Notes: generated from the letters alone by a model not told the origin. Shown: positions 1-9,239, numbered from the stretch's first letter. The stretch: DNA of 64,000 nucleotides from Bradyrhizobium diazoefficiens (GCF_016612535.1 NZ_JAENXS010000001.1:3187501-3251500); one strand, 5' to 3'. A program made the numbers and translations.

Positions 1-94
1 AGGATTCCCCGACCCGTCGGACTTGCTCCTGGCATTCCAGCCTTGCCCGGGGTTGAATAGGCGTACGTCCTGCCTCGATCTGGTCTTCTGCAGG

Positions 95-1543
95 TTAAGG
101 ACTGTTGCCGTCGAAGATGTAGGCCGTCTTGACCGTGGTATAGAACTCCTGCGCGTAGTGGCCCTGCTCGCGCGGACCATAGCTGGAGCCTTTGCGGCCG
201 CCGAATGGCACGTGGTAGTCCACGCCCGCCGTCGGCAGGTTCACCATCACCATGCCGCTCTCTGAGTTGCGCTTGAAATGGCTGGCGTATTTCAGGCTCG
301 TGGTGCAGATGCCCGAAGACAGGCCGAATGGCGTGTCGTTGGCGAGTTCCAGCGCCTCGTCATAGCTCTTCGCTCGGGTCACCGTGGCTACAGGTCCGAA
401 AATCTCCTCACGTGCCACACGCATCCCGTTGCTCACCTCCGTAAGCAGCGCGGGCGCGAGATAGAAGCCGGGAGCCTCGCGTTTGACGAGCTCGCCGCCG
501 GCAACAAGCTTGGCGCCTTCGGCCTGGCCGATCTGGATATATTTCAAGTCCTGGTCGAGTTGGCTCTGGTCGACGACGGGACCGATATGCGTGCCGGCCT
601 TCAAGGCATCGTCAATGACGAGCCCCTGCATCCGCTCCTGCATGGCCGCCACGAATTGGTCGTGGATGCCATCCGTCACAATCAGGCGCGACGAAGCCGT
701 GCAACGCTGGCCTGTGGAGAAGAAGGCGCTGTTCACAGCGCATTCCACCGCCACCTTCAGGTCGGCATCGTTCAGGACCACCATGGGGTTCTTGCCGCCC
801 ATCTCGAGTTGAACTTTCTTGATCGGATCCGCGGTTATGCACCTCTCGGCGACCTTGCGCCCTGTCGGCACCGAGCCCGTGAAGGAGATAGCGGACACCT
901 TGGGGCTGTTCAGCATCGCCTCGCCCACCACGGAGCCCCGGCCCATGACCAGGTTGAACACACCTGTCGGCACGCCGGCGCGGACGATGATTTCGCAGAG
1001 CGCATGAGCCGAACCCGGCACGAGCTCGGCAGGCTTGAACACCACCGTGTTGCCGCAGGCAAGCGCCGGCGCGATCTTCCAGGCCGGGATCGCGATGGGG
1101 AAGTTCCAGGGGGTGATGAGCCCGACGACGCCGACCGGCTCGCGGGTGATCTCCACATCGACCAAAGGCCGCACCGACGGCACCTTCTCGCCCGCCGTGC
1201 GAAGGCACTCGCCGGCGAAGAAGTGGAAGATCTGTCCGGCGCGCGTGACCTCGCCGATGCCTTCCGGCAAGGTCTTGCCCTCCTCGCGGGAGAGCAGGCG
1301 GCCGAGCTCATCCTTGCGGGCGTGGATCTCATCGCCCGCGGCCTTGAGAATATCGTGCCGGGTCTGGATGGTGGAGCGCGACCAAGCCGGAAAAGCTTCG
1401 TAAGCAGCGTCAATTGCGCGCTCAGTCTCGGCAGCGGATGCACGGGCATATTCGCCGACAACATCATTGGTGTTGGATGGGTTGATATTTGCGGATGCCT
1501 CCGCTGCAGGAAGCCACTCGCCGGCGATGTAATTATTCGTCAT
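95..1543 (-). CDS. NAD(P)-dependent aldehyde dehydrogenase, 2,5-dioxovalerate dehydrogenase-like
   Basis: A full-length ALDH-superfamily protein of 482 residues from the ATG at 1543; an in-frame start at 1579 would add 12 residues not typical of the family. Visible motifs are the WNF loop near residue 147-149, the cofactor lysine in FKPAE (about 170), the general base in LEMGGKNP (Glu about 247) and the catalytic cysteine in STGQRCTASS (about 281). The overall sequence resembles alpha-ketoglutarate-semialdehyde dehydrogenases, which oxidise 2,5-dioxovalerate to 2-oxoglutarate at the end of non-phosphorylative pentose or hexarate breakdown. It sits 94 bases downstream of a DapA-like dehydratase on the same strand, the usual partner in those pathways. 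The family is certain; the substrate is inferred from context. Confidence 0.88.
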   Translation of the reverse strand: MTNNYIAGEWLPAAEASANINPSNTNDVVGEYARASAAETERAIDAAYEAFPAWSRSTIQTRHDILKAAGDEIHARKDELGRLLSREEGKTLPEGIGEVTRAGQIFHFFAGECLRTAGEKVPSVRPLVDVEITREPVGVVGLITPWNFPIAIPAWKIAPALACGNTVVFKPAELVPGSAHALCEIIVRAGVPTGVFNLVMGRGSVVGEAMLNSPKVSAISFTGSVPTGRKVAERCITADPIKKVQLEMGGKNPMVVLNDADLKVAVECAVNSAFFSTGQRCTASSRLIVTDGIHDQFVAAMQERMQGLVIDDALKAGTHIGPVVDQSQLDQDLKYIQIGQAEGAKLVAGGELVKREAPGFYLAPALLTEVSNGMRVAREEIFGPVATVTRAKSYDEALELANDTPFGLSSGICTTSLKYASHFKRNSESGMVMVNLPTAGVDYHVPFGGRKGSSYGPREQGHYAQEFYTTVKTAYIFDGNSP

Positions 1544-1637
1544 GGATAAGATCTCAGTTGGATTTTGGTAAGTGCACAAGGTCTCGGCGTCGCAGCACTG
1601 CAGACCGAATATTTAAGTCACTTCGCGAAAGGGCTAT

Positions 1638-2573
1638 TCAGCGCCCCCAGGAGAGAGCCAAAGGATTGACTCCGCGCGCAAGCTCAACCAGTCCGGCTCG
1701 CGTTTTCGGATGAATCTGCTCCAATGGGTGCCGCACAGCCTCACATTTGATGACGTTGCCTTCTCTCATCACGCTCTTGGCCGCGCGCAGGCCACATTGA
1801 CGGTTCTCGTAATTGATCAACGGCAGCACTTTTGCATATGCTGCGACCGCTGCCGCGCTGCGCCCTGCCTTGTGATGATCGAACACTGCTCGCAACAAAT
1901 CGGGGCAAAGCGCGCTCGACATTGTCCCGGTCGCGCCAGCTTCGAGATCTGCCATCATGGTAATGGCTTCCTCTCCGTCAAATGGACCTGCGATGGCCTC
2001 GCCACCCGCCTCGATCAAGTTGCGCAGCTTCGCGGCTGCAAACGGCACCTCGATTTTGAAATAGCTAACCAGCGGCACTTCCCGTGCCAGGCGTACGAGA
2101 AAGGGTACCGAGAGCACGACGCCACTGAGTGGCGCATCCTGAACCATGATCGGAATTCTTGCGGCATCGGCAACACGAGCGAAATGCTCGATCATGCTGG
2201 TCTCGTCTACCGTGAGACCTGCGCCGTGGTAAGGCGGCATCAACATGAGAAGACTTGCGCCTCGTTCAGTCGCATATCGCGCACGCTCCACCGCGATACG
2301 CGTGCTGAAATGGCTGCATGTCACCATGACCGGCTTGCGCCCACCCACATGCGATAGGCAGAGATCAACCAGCAATCTGCGTTCCTCGTCTGACAACAGG
2401 AACTGCTCGGAATAGTTGGCCAGGATGCAAATTCCGTCGACCTCCTGATCGATCATGCAATCCAAAACACGTCGCTGCCCCTCAAGATCGATACCTCCGG
2501 ACTCGATAAATGGCGTTGGCGCAACGGGGAACAGGCCGCTATAGAGCACGCTTTTTTGGATTGGCATGGGCAA
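1638..2573 (-). CDS. DapA/DHDPS-family aldolase-dehydratase, L-2-keto-3-deoxyarabonate dehydratase-like
   Basis: A class I aldolase-fold protein of about 310 residues. The Schiff-base lysine is in YFKIEVP (about residue 171-173), and the family YNxP signature is replaced by VQDAPLSG, as in the keto-acid dehydratases rather than true DapA. The likely reaction is dehydration of L-2-keto-3-deoxyarabonate or a related keto-sugar acid to 2,5-dioxovalerate, feeding the aldehyde dehydrogenase next to it. The start is ambiguous: TTG at 2573 lies about 6 bases from a GAGAGG ribosome site, while ATG at 2567 is 12 bases away. The two proteins differ by only two residues. The gene lies downstream of a LacI regulator on the same strand. 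Confidence 0.82.
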   Translation of the reverse strand: MPMPIQKSVLYSGLFPVAPTPFIESGGIDLEGQRRVLDCMIDQEVDGICILANYSEQFLLSDEERRLLVDLCLSHVGGRKPVMVTCSHFSTRIAVERARYATERGASLLMLMPPYHGAGLTVDETSMIEHFARVADAARIPIMVQDAPLSGVVLSVPFLVRLAREVPLVSYFKIEVPFAAAKLRNLIEAGGEAIAGPFDGEEAITMMADLEAGATGTMSSALCPDLLRAVFDHHKAGRSAAAVAAYAKVLPLINYENRQCGLRAAKSVMREGNVIKCEAVRHPLEQIHPKTRAGLVELARGVNPLALSWGR

Positions 2574-2936
2574 GGATCCCTCTCGGAATTGACATCAGAA
2601 GCAATGTGACGAGCAGCGGATGTGCGGCGTTGGATTTTCTTGGGCTCGATCCGGATTCGCGGACATTCCAGCCCTCGAACAGAATGAGAGAATCTGATCT
2701 TCAGCCTTGGTGGCCGAGTACCTGCCAAGCACCCGTCCATACTTTGACATTGTCGATCCGCACCCTTGTTGCATGTTGGGCCGGCTTCCGAATATTGGTC
2801 TGCAGCGCGATCAACATCGATGGCGAGCCGCAAAGCGGTCCTTGGCAACTGTTGTTCGACCTTTGGGTATGGCCGGCGGACAGTGCGATTGTTGAGGAAG
2901 AGATCAGCCTCCGGCAACGACATGTGCGAGGTTCGA

Positions 2937-3974
2937 TCATTGCCGACCTCTCGCAGGGGCAGTTGAGTCTCGAACGATCAATCGCGTTTCCAACTCTACC
3001 CTGGAGTGAATGTCCAGCGAGGCTTGATCAGCCAGAAAATAATTGGCCGCCTGTTCGCCCATCACACGAGCCGGGACGTCAACGGTCGTAAGCCCAGGAG
3101 AGAGATATTCGGCAATATCGAGATTATCAAAACCAATCATCGATATGTCTTGAGGTACGCTCAATCCAAGATCTTTGCAGCCGCGTAATGCTCCGCCAGC
3201 AAGTACGTCGCTCCCGCAAAATATCGCAGTTACATTCTTATTCTGCTTGAGGATCATTTTGACTGCGGCCCGGCCGCGACCAAAATCGTAGGGCGATTCG
3301 ACAACGACGATGCTGGAACGATCTATTCCACGGCGTTCAGCCGTGTCCAGGAACCCTTCAAGGCGGCCAGACGCCCGGTCGTTGTCGCGCGTTATTCCAG
3401 CAATGACCGCAAGATTCTTGTGACCGAGGTCCGCAAGATAATTTGCTGCCAACGCCCCGCCGGTCCGATTGTCAAAACCCATGCAAGGAATCGAAATATC
3501 TTCCGAGAGAGCGTAGGTAACAGCAAACCTGACCTTGCGATCACGCAGCAGTTTCAGCGTCTCTTTTCGATGGCAAGAGCCGACGAGAACAATGCCGTCA
3601 ACGCCCTTCTCAATAAGGTTACGAACTTCCTTAAATTCTCTGTCGAGATCGTAACCCGTGGCAGAGTGGACAAGCGACGCCCCCGTGGGCGCTAGTCGGC
3701 TCTCCAGGCCCTCCAGCATCCGAGTGAAGATCGCGGCGTCCAATGTCGGAACAATCAAGCCGATCAGTCGCGAGCGCGAGGATCGTAGCGCGCGCGCAGA
3801 TCCGTTCGGTACGTAGTCGAGTTCCTCAACCACCTGGAGGATACGCCCCCTCAAATCGACCGCGACGCTCTCCGGTCGATTCAACACGCGCGAAACTGTG
3901 GCGATAGAACATCCCGCGCGCTTAGCTACTTCGATGATGCCGCGATCTCCGCGGGCCGTCTTGTCTGATGCCAT
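2937..3974 (-). CDS. LacI/GalR-family transcriptional regulator (module 1)
   Basis: A 345-residue LacI-family protein: an N-terminal helix-turn-helix (VAKRAGCSIATVSRVLNRPE, about residues 17-36), a hinge with YVPNGSARALRS, and a periplasmic-binding-protein-like effector domain. It is first of three genes read leftward (regulator, DapA-like dehydratase, aldehyde dehydrogenase), with about 360 bases between it and the dehydratase. A GTGAAAACGTTACCAC half-palindrome lies 28-43 bases upstream of its ATG, and a perfect version of the same core (GATGAAAACGTTTTCATC) precedes the transporter at 7851. I infer autoregulation and control of the transporter by a sugar-acid effector. It resembles the second LacI protein at 20644-21693 in layout and linker sequence. 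Confidence 0.93.
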   Translation of the reverse strand: MASDKTARGDRGIIEVAKRAGCSIATVSRVLNRPESVAVDLRGRILQVVEELDYVPNGSARALRSSRSRLIGLIVPTLDAAIFTRMLEGLESRLAPTGASLVHSATGYDLDREFKEVRNLIEKGVDGIVLVGSCHRKETLKLLRDRKVRFAVTYALSEDISIPCMGFDNRTGGALAANYLADLGHKNLAVIAGITRDNDRASGRLEGFLDTAERRGIDRSSIVVVESPYDFGRGRAAVKMILKQNKNVTAIFCGSDVLAGGALRGCKDLGLSVPQDISMIGFDNLDIAEYLSPGLTTVDVPARVMGEQAANYFLADQASLDIHSRVELETRLIVRDSTAPARGRQ

Positions 3975-4001
3975 CGGCCTTTTCTGCCAAACTTCGCCAG
4001 T

Positions 4002-4017
4002 GTGAAAACGTTACCAC
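4002..4017. promoter_or_regulatory. LacI-type operator upstream of the module 1 regulator
   Basis: The bases GTGAAAACGTTACCAC form an imperfect palindrome centred on CG at 4009/4010, the usual LacI-family operator centre. It shares TGAAAACGTT with the perfect palindrome at 7792-7809. It lies in the divergent gap between the regulator and the CoA-transferase gene, so it could serve either side; proximity favours autoregulation. Confidence 0.6.
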
Positions 4018-4410
4018 AACACGTAGAATTGCGAAAGGGGCCAAATGCGAAAGCTGCCATGTCACGATCCTCGCCGGCACAGAGGGACTAGGTTCGCGCG
4101 GGCTTCGATTCGACGCAAGCACCCGTTGCCGTGACGGACGCGAACTGCTCGCGTTCTACGAGGTGGCAATCTAACCCCTTGTATGAACGAGGATTCTATC
4201 CAGTATGGGTTCTTTGGAAGGCTCGTTCGGTCGCAGATGCAGAGACAATCCCAGCCATAAATGAGACGCTCTGCGGCAATGCCAAACAATTCCAATTATT
4301 TTTGGAGGCCTCTTGCAATGTCCGCAAAGGCGATGTAAACCTTTTCAAGAATTGGCTCCCCTCGGAAGGGGAAGTCGTGGCCGGCGATTGCAGTTCAGGA
4401 CCATAGAACC

Positions 4411-4445
4411 CAGGCGCAAACCTCTTCGCGCCTGACGGGAGGTTT
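4411..4445 (+). promoter_or_regulatory. Candidate H-type pseudoknot in the CoA-transferase leader
   Basis: Two perfect 7-bp helices interlock. CAGGCGC (4411-4417) pairs with GCGCCTG (4428-4434), and the loop bases AAACCTC (4418-4424) pair with the downstream GAGGTTT (4439-4445). That is pseudoknot topology, or two mutually exclusive hairpins. It ends about 50 bases before the GTG start at 4497 and matches no riboswitch class I can name. The pairing is directly visible; a regulatory role is inference. Confidence 0.35.
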
Positions 4446-4496
4446 TGATTTCAAATCGGCTGTGTCAGTGACCTGCATTCACGACAGGAGACCAGC

Positions 4497-6101
4497 GTGC
4501 GAGCGAAGCAACGACGAGCGGGTGCAGTGCCGATTATTTCGGCTAGGCAGGCGGCATCGCTAATATCCAACGGTGACTGCGTTTATTTCGGTGGTTCTAG
4601 CGCCGGCCACGCCGTTCCCGAGGCGATCATTGATGCCCTTCGCGACGTCTATTCCGAGCGGGGGTCTCCTGAAAACCTGATCGTGGTGGGCACGGTGCCA
4701 ATTGGCGACTGGCTCGCGACTGGTCTCGGCTTTAACAAGCTCTCGGCTCCTGGCTTGGTGCGTCGCGTTGTGGCAAGTGGCTTGAGCAATTGTCCAGCGC
4801 TTGGACAGTTAGCGCTGGCCAATAAGATCGAGGCCTACACCATTCCCCAGGGAGTCCTTGCGCAACTCGCTCGCGAAAATGCGGCGGGGCGGCCTGGTGT
4901 GATCACGAAGGTCGGACTCCACACCTTCGCCGATCCCCGTATCAGCGGCTGCAGGCAGAGTGAGCGCAGCAAGGAGGATATGGTTGCGCTTGTTGACATC
5001 CAAGGAGAGGAGCATCTGCTTTACAAGACCTTTCCTATCCAGGTCGCAATCCTGCGAGGAAGCATTGCGGACGAAAAGGGAAATATCTCCCTCGAGGACG
5101 AAGCATACGTCGGTGAAAGCATGTCGATCGCGGCCGCAGCTCGGCGCTCGGGCGGTATAGTCATCGTTCAGGTCAAGCGGGTTGCTGCATCGAATACGCT
5201 AAATCAACGAGAAGTCAGAATACCTGGAGTTCTGGTCGACTATCTCGTCGTCGATCCCGATCAACGGCAGACTTATGCGACGGAATATAGTCCGGCGTAT
5301 GCAGGAAAAATGAGGGTGCCGGACGGGGCGATCGAGCCGTTGCCCCTGGATGTGAGAAAGATCATCGCGCGGCGCGCGGCGCTTGAGTTGACGCCCGGCG
5401 CGACCGTCAACATCGGCTACGGTATTTCGAATGGAATTGCCGTCGTAGCTGCTGAAGAAGGAATATATCGCTCAGTCACGCTGACGGCGGAGCAGGGGGT
5501 GATTGGCGGCATTCCCGCTCCGGGAATGGATGCCGGTGCCGGCACAAACTACGACATGATCGCGCCGCAACCGGATCAGTTCGATTTCTACGACGGCGGC
5601 GGGCTGGACATTGCATTCCTGTCATCGGCCGAAGTCGATCGACACGGCAACGTGAATGTCAGTCGCTTCGGCGCCAAGATCATAGGGCCCGGTGGCTTCA
5701 TCAACATCAGTCAGGGCGCCCGAAAGGTCGTTTTCTCGGGCACTCTCACCGCAGAGGGTCTGAGCGCGAAGCCCAATGACGGCTCCCTCGTTATTGCCAA
5801 CGAGGGAATGGTCAAGAAGTGGGTCAAGGACGTCAACCAAATTACCTTCAGCGGCAGTTATGCGAAAGAACGTCAACAAGAAGTGGTGTTCATCACCGAG
5901 CGCGCTGTATTCGAGCTTACGCCGAACGGTCTGATGCTGACCGAGGTTGCGCCCGGGATATCCGTTGAAAAGGATGTCCTGCCCAATATCGAATTCGACG
6001 TCATCGTATCGCCCGACCTGAAACTGATGGATGCGAGGATCTTCAAGAACGAGCCGATGAACTTGGCAGAGCGCTTCCACGCTGGCGCCGTACAGGCATA
6101 G
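4497..6101 (+). CDS. Acyl-CoA:carboxylate CoA-transferase, fused alpha and beta subunits
   Basis: A 534-residue family I CoA-transferase in which the two half-domains usually encoded separately are fused, as in YdiF/short-chain acyl-CoA:acetate transferases. The first domain carries GDCVYFGGSSAGHAVPEA near residues 26-43. The second has LTAEQGVIGGIPAPG, whose glutamate (about residue 332) is the expected site of the glutamyl-CoA thioester. Translation starts at GTG 4497, 6 bases after AGGAG. It opens a plus-strand operon: the next gene begins 14 bases after its stop. It would activate a carboxylic acid released by the pathway by moving CoA from a donor acyl-CoA. The exact acid is unknown. Confidence 0.88.
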   Translation: MRAKQRRAGAVPIISARQAASLISNGDCVYFGGSSAGHAVPEAIIDALRDVYSERGSPENLIVVGTVPIGDWLATGLGFNKLSAPGLVRRVVASGLSNCPALGQLALANKIEAYTIPQGVLAQLARENAAGRPGVITKVGLHTFADPRISGCRQSERSKEDMVALVDIQGEEHLLYKTFPIQVAILRGSIADEKGNISLEDEAYVGESMSIAAAARRSGGIVIVQVKRVAASNTLNQREVRIPGVLVDYLVVDPDQRQTYATEYSPAYAGKMRVPDGAIEPLPLDVRKIIARRAALELTPGATVNIGYGISNGIAVVAAEEGIYRSVTLTAEQGVIGGIPAPGMDAGAGTNYDMIAPQPDQFDFYDGGGLDIAFLSSAEVDRHGNVNVSRFGAKIIGPGGFINISQGARKVVFSGTLTAEGLSAKPNDGSLVIANEGMVKKWVKDVNQITFSGSYAKERQQEVVFITERAVFELTPNGLMLTEVAPGISVEKDVLPNIEFDVIVSPDLKLMDARIFKNEPMNLAERFHAGAVQA

Positions 6102-6114
6102 GAGAGGTGCCGGC

Positions 6115-6879
6115 ATGAAGTTCGTCACAAGAGACTACGACGGCAACGTCGAGATTCTAACGATGAATAGGCCAGAGCGACGCAACGCTCTCGGCGAGGA
6201 CATTCTGAGAGATCTGGTTGATTCGGTGGCCAGGGCGGCCAGCGATAAAGACGTCAACGTGATATTGCTTGCAGGAAACGGCCCCGGTTTTTCAGCCGGC
6301 GCAGACCTCAAGGACTTTTCTGCAGGCGACATCGAGGGCACCTTCAACCTCAACGGCCGCCTGGGCGCATTTGTTCGCTCCCTTACCCTGATCAGAAAGC
6401 CGGTCGTCTGTGCTGTCGATGGGTTTGCCTTGGGCGGCGGCCTTATGCTCGCGGCGTCGTGTGACGTAGTCGTAACGGCTCCGGCAACGCGCTGGCATTT
6501 GCCGGAGGTTTCTCTTGGCTGGCTGCCGGGCTTTGGACTCAATACACTAGCCGCACGCGTTGGTCCCTTTGTGGCCCGTTCCTTAAGCTGGAGTCCGACT
6601 GCGATCGATGGCATGGAGGCTCATAGGTTAGGGCTGGCTGACATTCTGTCGCATCCAAATGAAACGGCACGCCAAGTTGCGCTCCACTACGCCAAGGGCC
6701 TGGCGGCGATGCCGCCGCACGCTGTGCTGACCACCAAACAGTTTTTCTCCACGCCGATCGCCGCCGGAGCTGAGGTCATGGATGACCTGGCAAACCGCTA
6801 CTTTGCCCAGGATATCCTGCACGAGACCGCACGAGCAAACATGCAACGCTTCCTTCCGAAGAAGGGCAGCGGCGTCTAG
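6115..6879 (+). CDS. Enoyl-CoA hydratase/isomerase (crotonase) family protein lacking one catalytic Glu
   Basis: A 254-residue crotonase-fold protein. The oxyanion-hole segments are SAGADLKDF (about residue 61) and GFALGGGLMLA (about 103). The position of the first catalytic glutamate of enoyl-CoA hydratase (GGGxEL) is methionine here, while the second glutamate is kept in LPEVSLG. It may therefore be an isomerase, lyase or thioesterase-type member rather than a simple hydratase. The ATG follows GGAGAGG by 7 bases, in the CoA-transferase operon. It probably acts on the acyl-CoA made by the upstream transferase. The family is clear; the reaction is open. Confidence 0.83.
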   Translation: MKFVTRDYDGNVEILTMNRPERRNALGEDILRDLVDSVARAASDKDVNVILLAGNGPGFSAGADLKDFSAGDIEGTFNLNGRLGAFVRSLTLIRKPVVCAVDGFALGGGLMLAASCDVVVTAPATRWHLPEVSLGWLPGFGLNTLAARVGPFVARSLSWSPTAIDGMEAHRLGLADILSHPNETARQVALHYAKGLAAMPPHAVLTTKQFFSTPIAAGAEVMDDLANRYFAQDILHETARANMQRFLPKKGSGV

Positions 6880-6931
6880 CCGCATGCACAAGCTAAGGAC
6901 TCTTCGCAGCTGTCTTGCTCAAAGGAACGAT

Positions 6932-7717
6932 ATGAACCACCTCACCGAGTCCCTCATCATCGTCGAGCGGCCTGAGCCAGCCATCCTCCTGCTGCGGCTC
7001 AATCGCCCAAGACAACGCAATGCACTGAGTGCGGCTCTGTTGCGTCTGCTTGCCGATGCACTTCGAGCGGCTCGTTCCGATGAGGCCGTGCGATGCGTCG
7101 TTCTCAGTGGCGGTGAAGACACCTTCTCCGCTGGTGCTGATATCAAGGAGATGCAGCAGCACGGCTTCGATGCACTGAGCGATCCTGCACGGCAGGGTGC
7201 TTGGGATGTTATCGCCGGCTTCCCCAAGCCGCTCATTGCGGCCGTTCGAGGCGTGTGCATGGGCGGCGGCCTTGAGCTCGCGATGCTCGCTGACATTCTG
7301 CTGGTGGCAGAAGATAGCATACTGGCGCAACCGGAAATCACCATCGGAATCATGCCCGGCGATGGCGCCACGCAGCGTTTAGCGCGGATCGTTGGCAAAT
7401 CTCTGACCATGCAGATGGTGTTGACAGGCGAGCCGATCAGCGCGCAACGGGCAGTGGCGGCGGGACTTGCATCAGAAATGCTGCCGGCGTCCGAGGTGCT
7501 CGGGCGCGCGCTCGCGATAGCGCGCGTCATCTCGAAGCGTGCGCCGGTCGCCGCTCGGTTAGCCAAGGAAGCGATCCAGGCGGCCGACGAAACGTCACTG
7601 TCGGCCGGCTTGACGATCGAGCGGCGTGCGATCCGATACGTGTTCACCACCGACGACCAAAAGGAGGGCATGGCTGCCTTCGTCGAGAAGCGGCCGCCAG
7701 CGTTCACCGGACGTTGA
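6932..7717 (+). CDS. Enoyl-CoA hydratase family protein, canonical catalytic pair
   Basis: A second crotonase-family protein, 261 residues from the ATG at 6932, which has AAAGGA 5 bases before it; the open frame extends upstream to 6782 inside the previous gene but without a start signal. The oxyanion-hole motifs SAGADIKEM and GVCMGGGLELAM are present, and both catalytic glutamates of enoyl-CoA hydratase are present (GGGLEL and AQPEITIG). It therefore looks like a genuine trans-2-enoyl-CoA hydratase, working beside the less orthodox crotonase upstream. The 52-base spacing suggests the same transcript. Confidence 0.86.
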   Translation: MNHLTESLIIVERPEPAILLLRLNRPRQRNALSAALLRLLADALRAARSDEAVRCVVLSGGEDTFSAGADIKEMQQHGFDALSDPARQGAWDVIAGFPKPLIAAVRGVCMGGGLELAMLADILLVAEDSILAQPEITIGIMPGDGATQRLARIVGKSLTMQMVLTGEPISAQRAVAAGLASEMLPASEVLGRALAIARVISKRAPVAARLAKEAIQAADETSLSAGLTIERRAIRYVFTTDDQKEGMAAFVEKRPPAFTGR

Positions 7718-7791
7718 CGCGCGACATCGAACTCGCATCGCTCGATGATTTACCTGTAGTGCGCGTGCAGGAACAACATCGTTCGTTCGGA

Positions 7792-7809
7792 GATGAAAAC
7801 GTTTTCATC
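7792..7809. promoter_or_regulatory. Perfect 18-bp LacI-type operator
   Basis: GATGAAAACGTTTTCATC is a perfect palindrome 41 bases before the MHS transporter start. Its AACGTT core matches the site ahead of the LacI gene at 2937-3974, so that protein is the obvious candidate to bind it. It implies an internal promoter for the transporter and the GH88 gene. Confidence 0.75.
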
Positions 7810-7850
7810 AAGCTCTAGTAAAAGTCCATAATGAAAACCGGAGGAAATGA

Positions 7851-9173
7851 ATGACCACTGTGATTGAATCCATGACCGCAACCATCCCGCATGAAAGACA
7901 TGTTGCCAACAAGCGCATGACGATAGGTTTGGGCGGCGGCGTAGCCTTGGAGTGGTACGACTGGACCGTCTATGGAATGATGGCGTCGTTTCTGTCGCCG
8001 CTTTTCTTTCCCTCCGATGATCCCACGACGTCGCTGCTCGCCGCACTTGCGGTGTACGGCGCGGGCTTCTTCGCGCGACCGGTGGGAGCAGCGATACTCG
8101 GTCCAATCGCCGATCGCATTAGCCACAAGCGGGTCATGATGATCTCGGTCACCGCGATGGCGTTGTGTTCGCTGCTGATTGCCGTCTTGCCGGGTTACAA
8201 GGATCTTGGCGCTGCGGCGGCCGTGATATTGCTGCTTATCCGGATTATCCAGGGCCTCGCCACGGGCGCCGAGGCGGGGGTTGCCAACGCCATTGCGATC
8301 GAACTTGCACCGCCGGGCAAGGAGGGGCGATATCTTGGTCTGATCAGTGGCACGTTTATCCAGCTCGGTGTCTTCGGATCCAGTTTGGTCGCCTTTTTGG
8401 TAAGTGCCTCGGTGGCTTCCGAGACATTGCACGAATGGGCCTGGCGGCTGCCCTTTGCAGTCGGCGGCGCGTTTGGCCTGGTCGTGATCTATTTGCGCAG
8501 CACGCTGCCGGAGACCCTGATCAAGGACGTCATGCATTGCGATGAGCTGTCGCGCATTCAAAAGACCACCGGCGATGTGTGGAAGACACTCTGGAGCGTT
8601 CGACTTTCGCTGCTCGCGGTCGTCCTCGTCGTCGGCGCGGTGCAGATTGCGAACTACGCCTGGAATGCTGGTTTGCCCAATCTGGCCAACGGCGTGTTCA
8701 AGGAGAACAGCACCTGGGTGTACGGGATCACGACCCTGATGGGCGTGATCTGGATCGTGACAGCGCCTCTTGTGGGTACTTTCGCGGACAGGATCCGCCC
8801 CTCGCGGGCGTTCACGCTGCTGCGGCTGCTGCTCGTCGGATGCTTCTTCCTGACGTTGCTCTATTCCGAGAAGAGCATTTCCACATTCTTCTTCGTCATG
8901 GTGTTCGGCGGCGCCATCGTCGGTTTCAACATGGCTCTCTACAACTTCATCGCAACCACGCTGATGCCGCGCGCAGTGCGTACGACCGGCATCGCTTTCG
9001 GTTACGCGCTCGGGGTCTCACTGTTCGGCGGGACCTCACCCTATTTGCTGGTGTGGTTGCAGCACGCGAATATGGCCTGGATGTTCCCGGTCTATGGATC
9101 GGTGATCGCGGTGCTGAGCGTGATCGTTTATCACATCGCGAAGAAACGCGGCCATGTCTACATCGGCGACTGA
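7851..9173 (+). CDS. MFS transporter, metabolite:H+ symporter (MHS) family
   Basis: A 440-residue inner-membrane carrier with about 12 hydrophobic segments. It has the MHS opening (GGGVALEWYDWTVYGMMASF, about residues 26-45) and the MFS loop 2-3 signature (GPIADRISHKRVMMIS, about 83). MHS carriers import carboxylates such as citrate, 2-oxoglutarate, shikimate or proline with protons. The ATG follows a strong GGAGGAAATGA site. It lies directly behind the perfect LacI-type operator and just before the GH88 gene, so it is probably the uptake system for the module's acid substrate. The substrate cannot be read from sequence. Confidence 0.92.
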   Translation: MTTVIESMTATIPHERHVANKRMTIGLGGGVALEWYDWTVYGMMASFLSPLFFPSDDPTTSLLAALAVYGAGFFARPVGAAILGPIADRISHKRVMMISVTAMALCSLLIAVLPGYKDLGAAAAVILLLIRIIQGLATGAEAGVANAIAIELAPPGKEGRYLGLISGTFIQLGVFGSSLVAFLVSASVASETLHEWAWRLPFAVGGAFGLVVIYLRSTLPETLIKDVMHCDELSRIQKTTGDVWKTLWSVRLSLLAVVLVVGAVQIANYAWNAGLPNLANGVFKENSTWVYGITTLMGVIWIVTAPLVGTFADRIRPSRAFTLLRLLLVGCFFLTLLYSEKSISTFFFVMVFGGAIVGFNMALYNFIATTLMPRAVRTTGIAFGYALGVSLFGGTSPYLLVWLQHANMAWMFPVYGSVIAVLSVIVYHIAKKRGHVYIGD

Positions 9174-9239
9174 TATTGAATCCTTCGTGACTAGGGTTAG
9201 GCTTCGCCTGGAGCCCTGGAGATTGTCTTGGGAGAAAAC

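Larger units (their letters stand above)
3975..4496. other. Divergent intergenic region
   Basis: This 522-base gap separates the LacI regulator from the CoA-transferase operon. I see the operator-like palindrome at 4002-4017, a possible folded leader at 4411-4445 and a short palindrome (GATTTCAAATC) at about 4447-4457. No convincing coding sequence is present on either strand. Confidence 0.6.
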
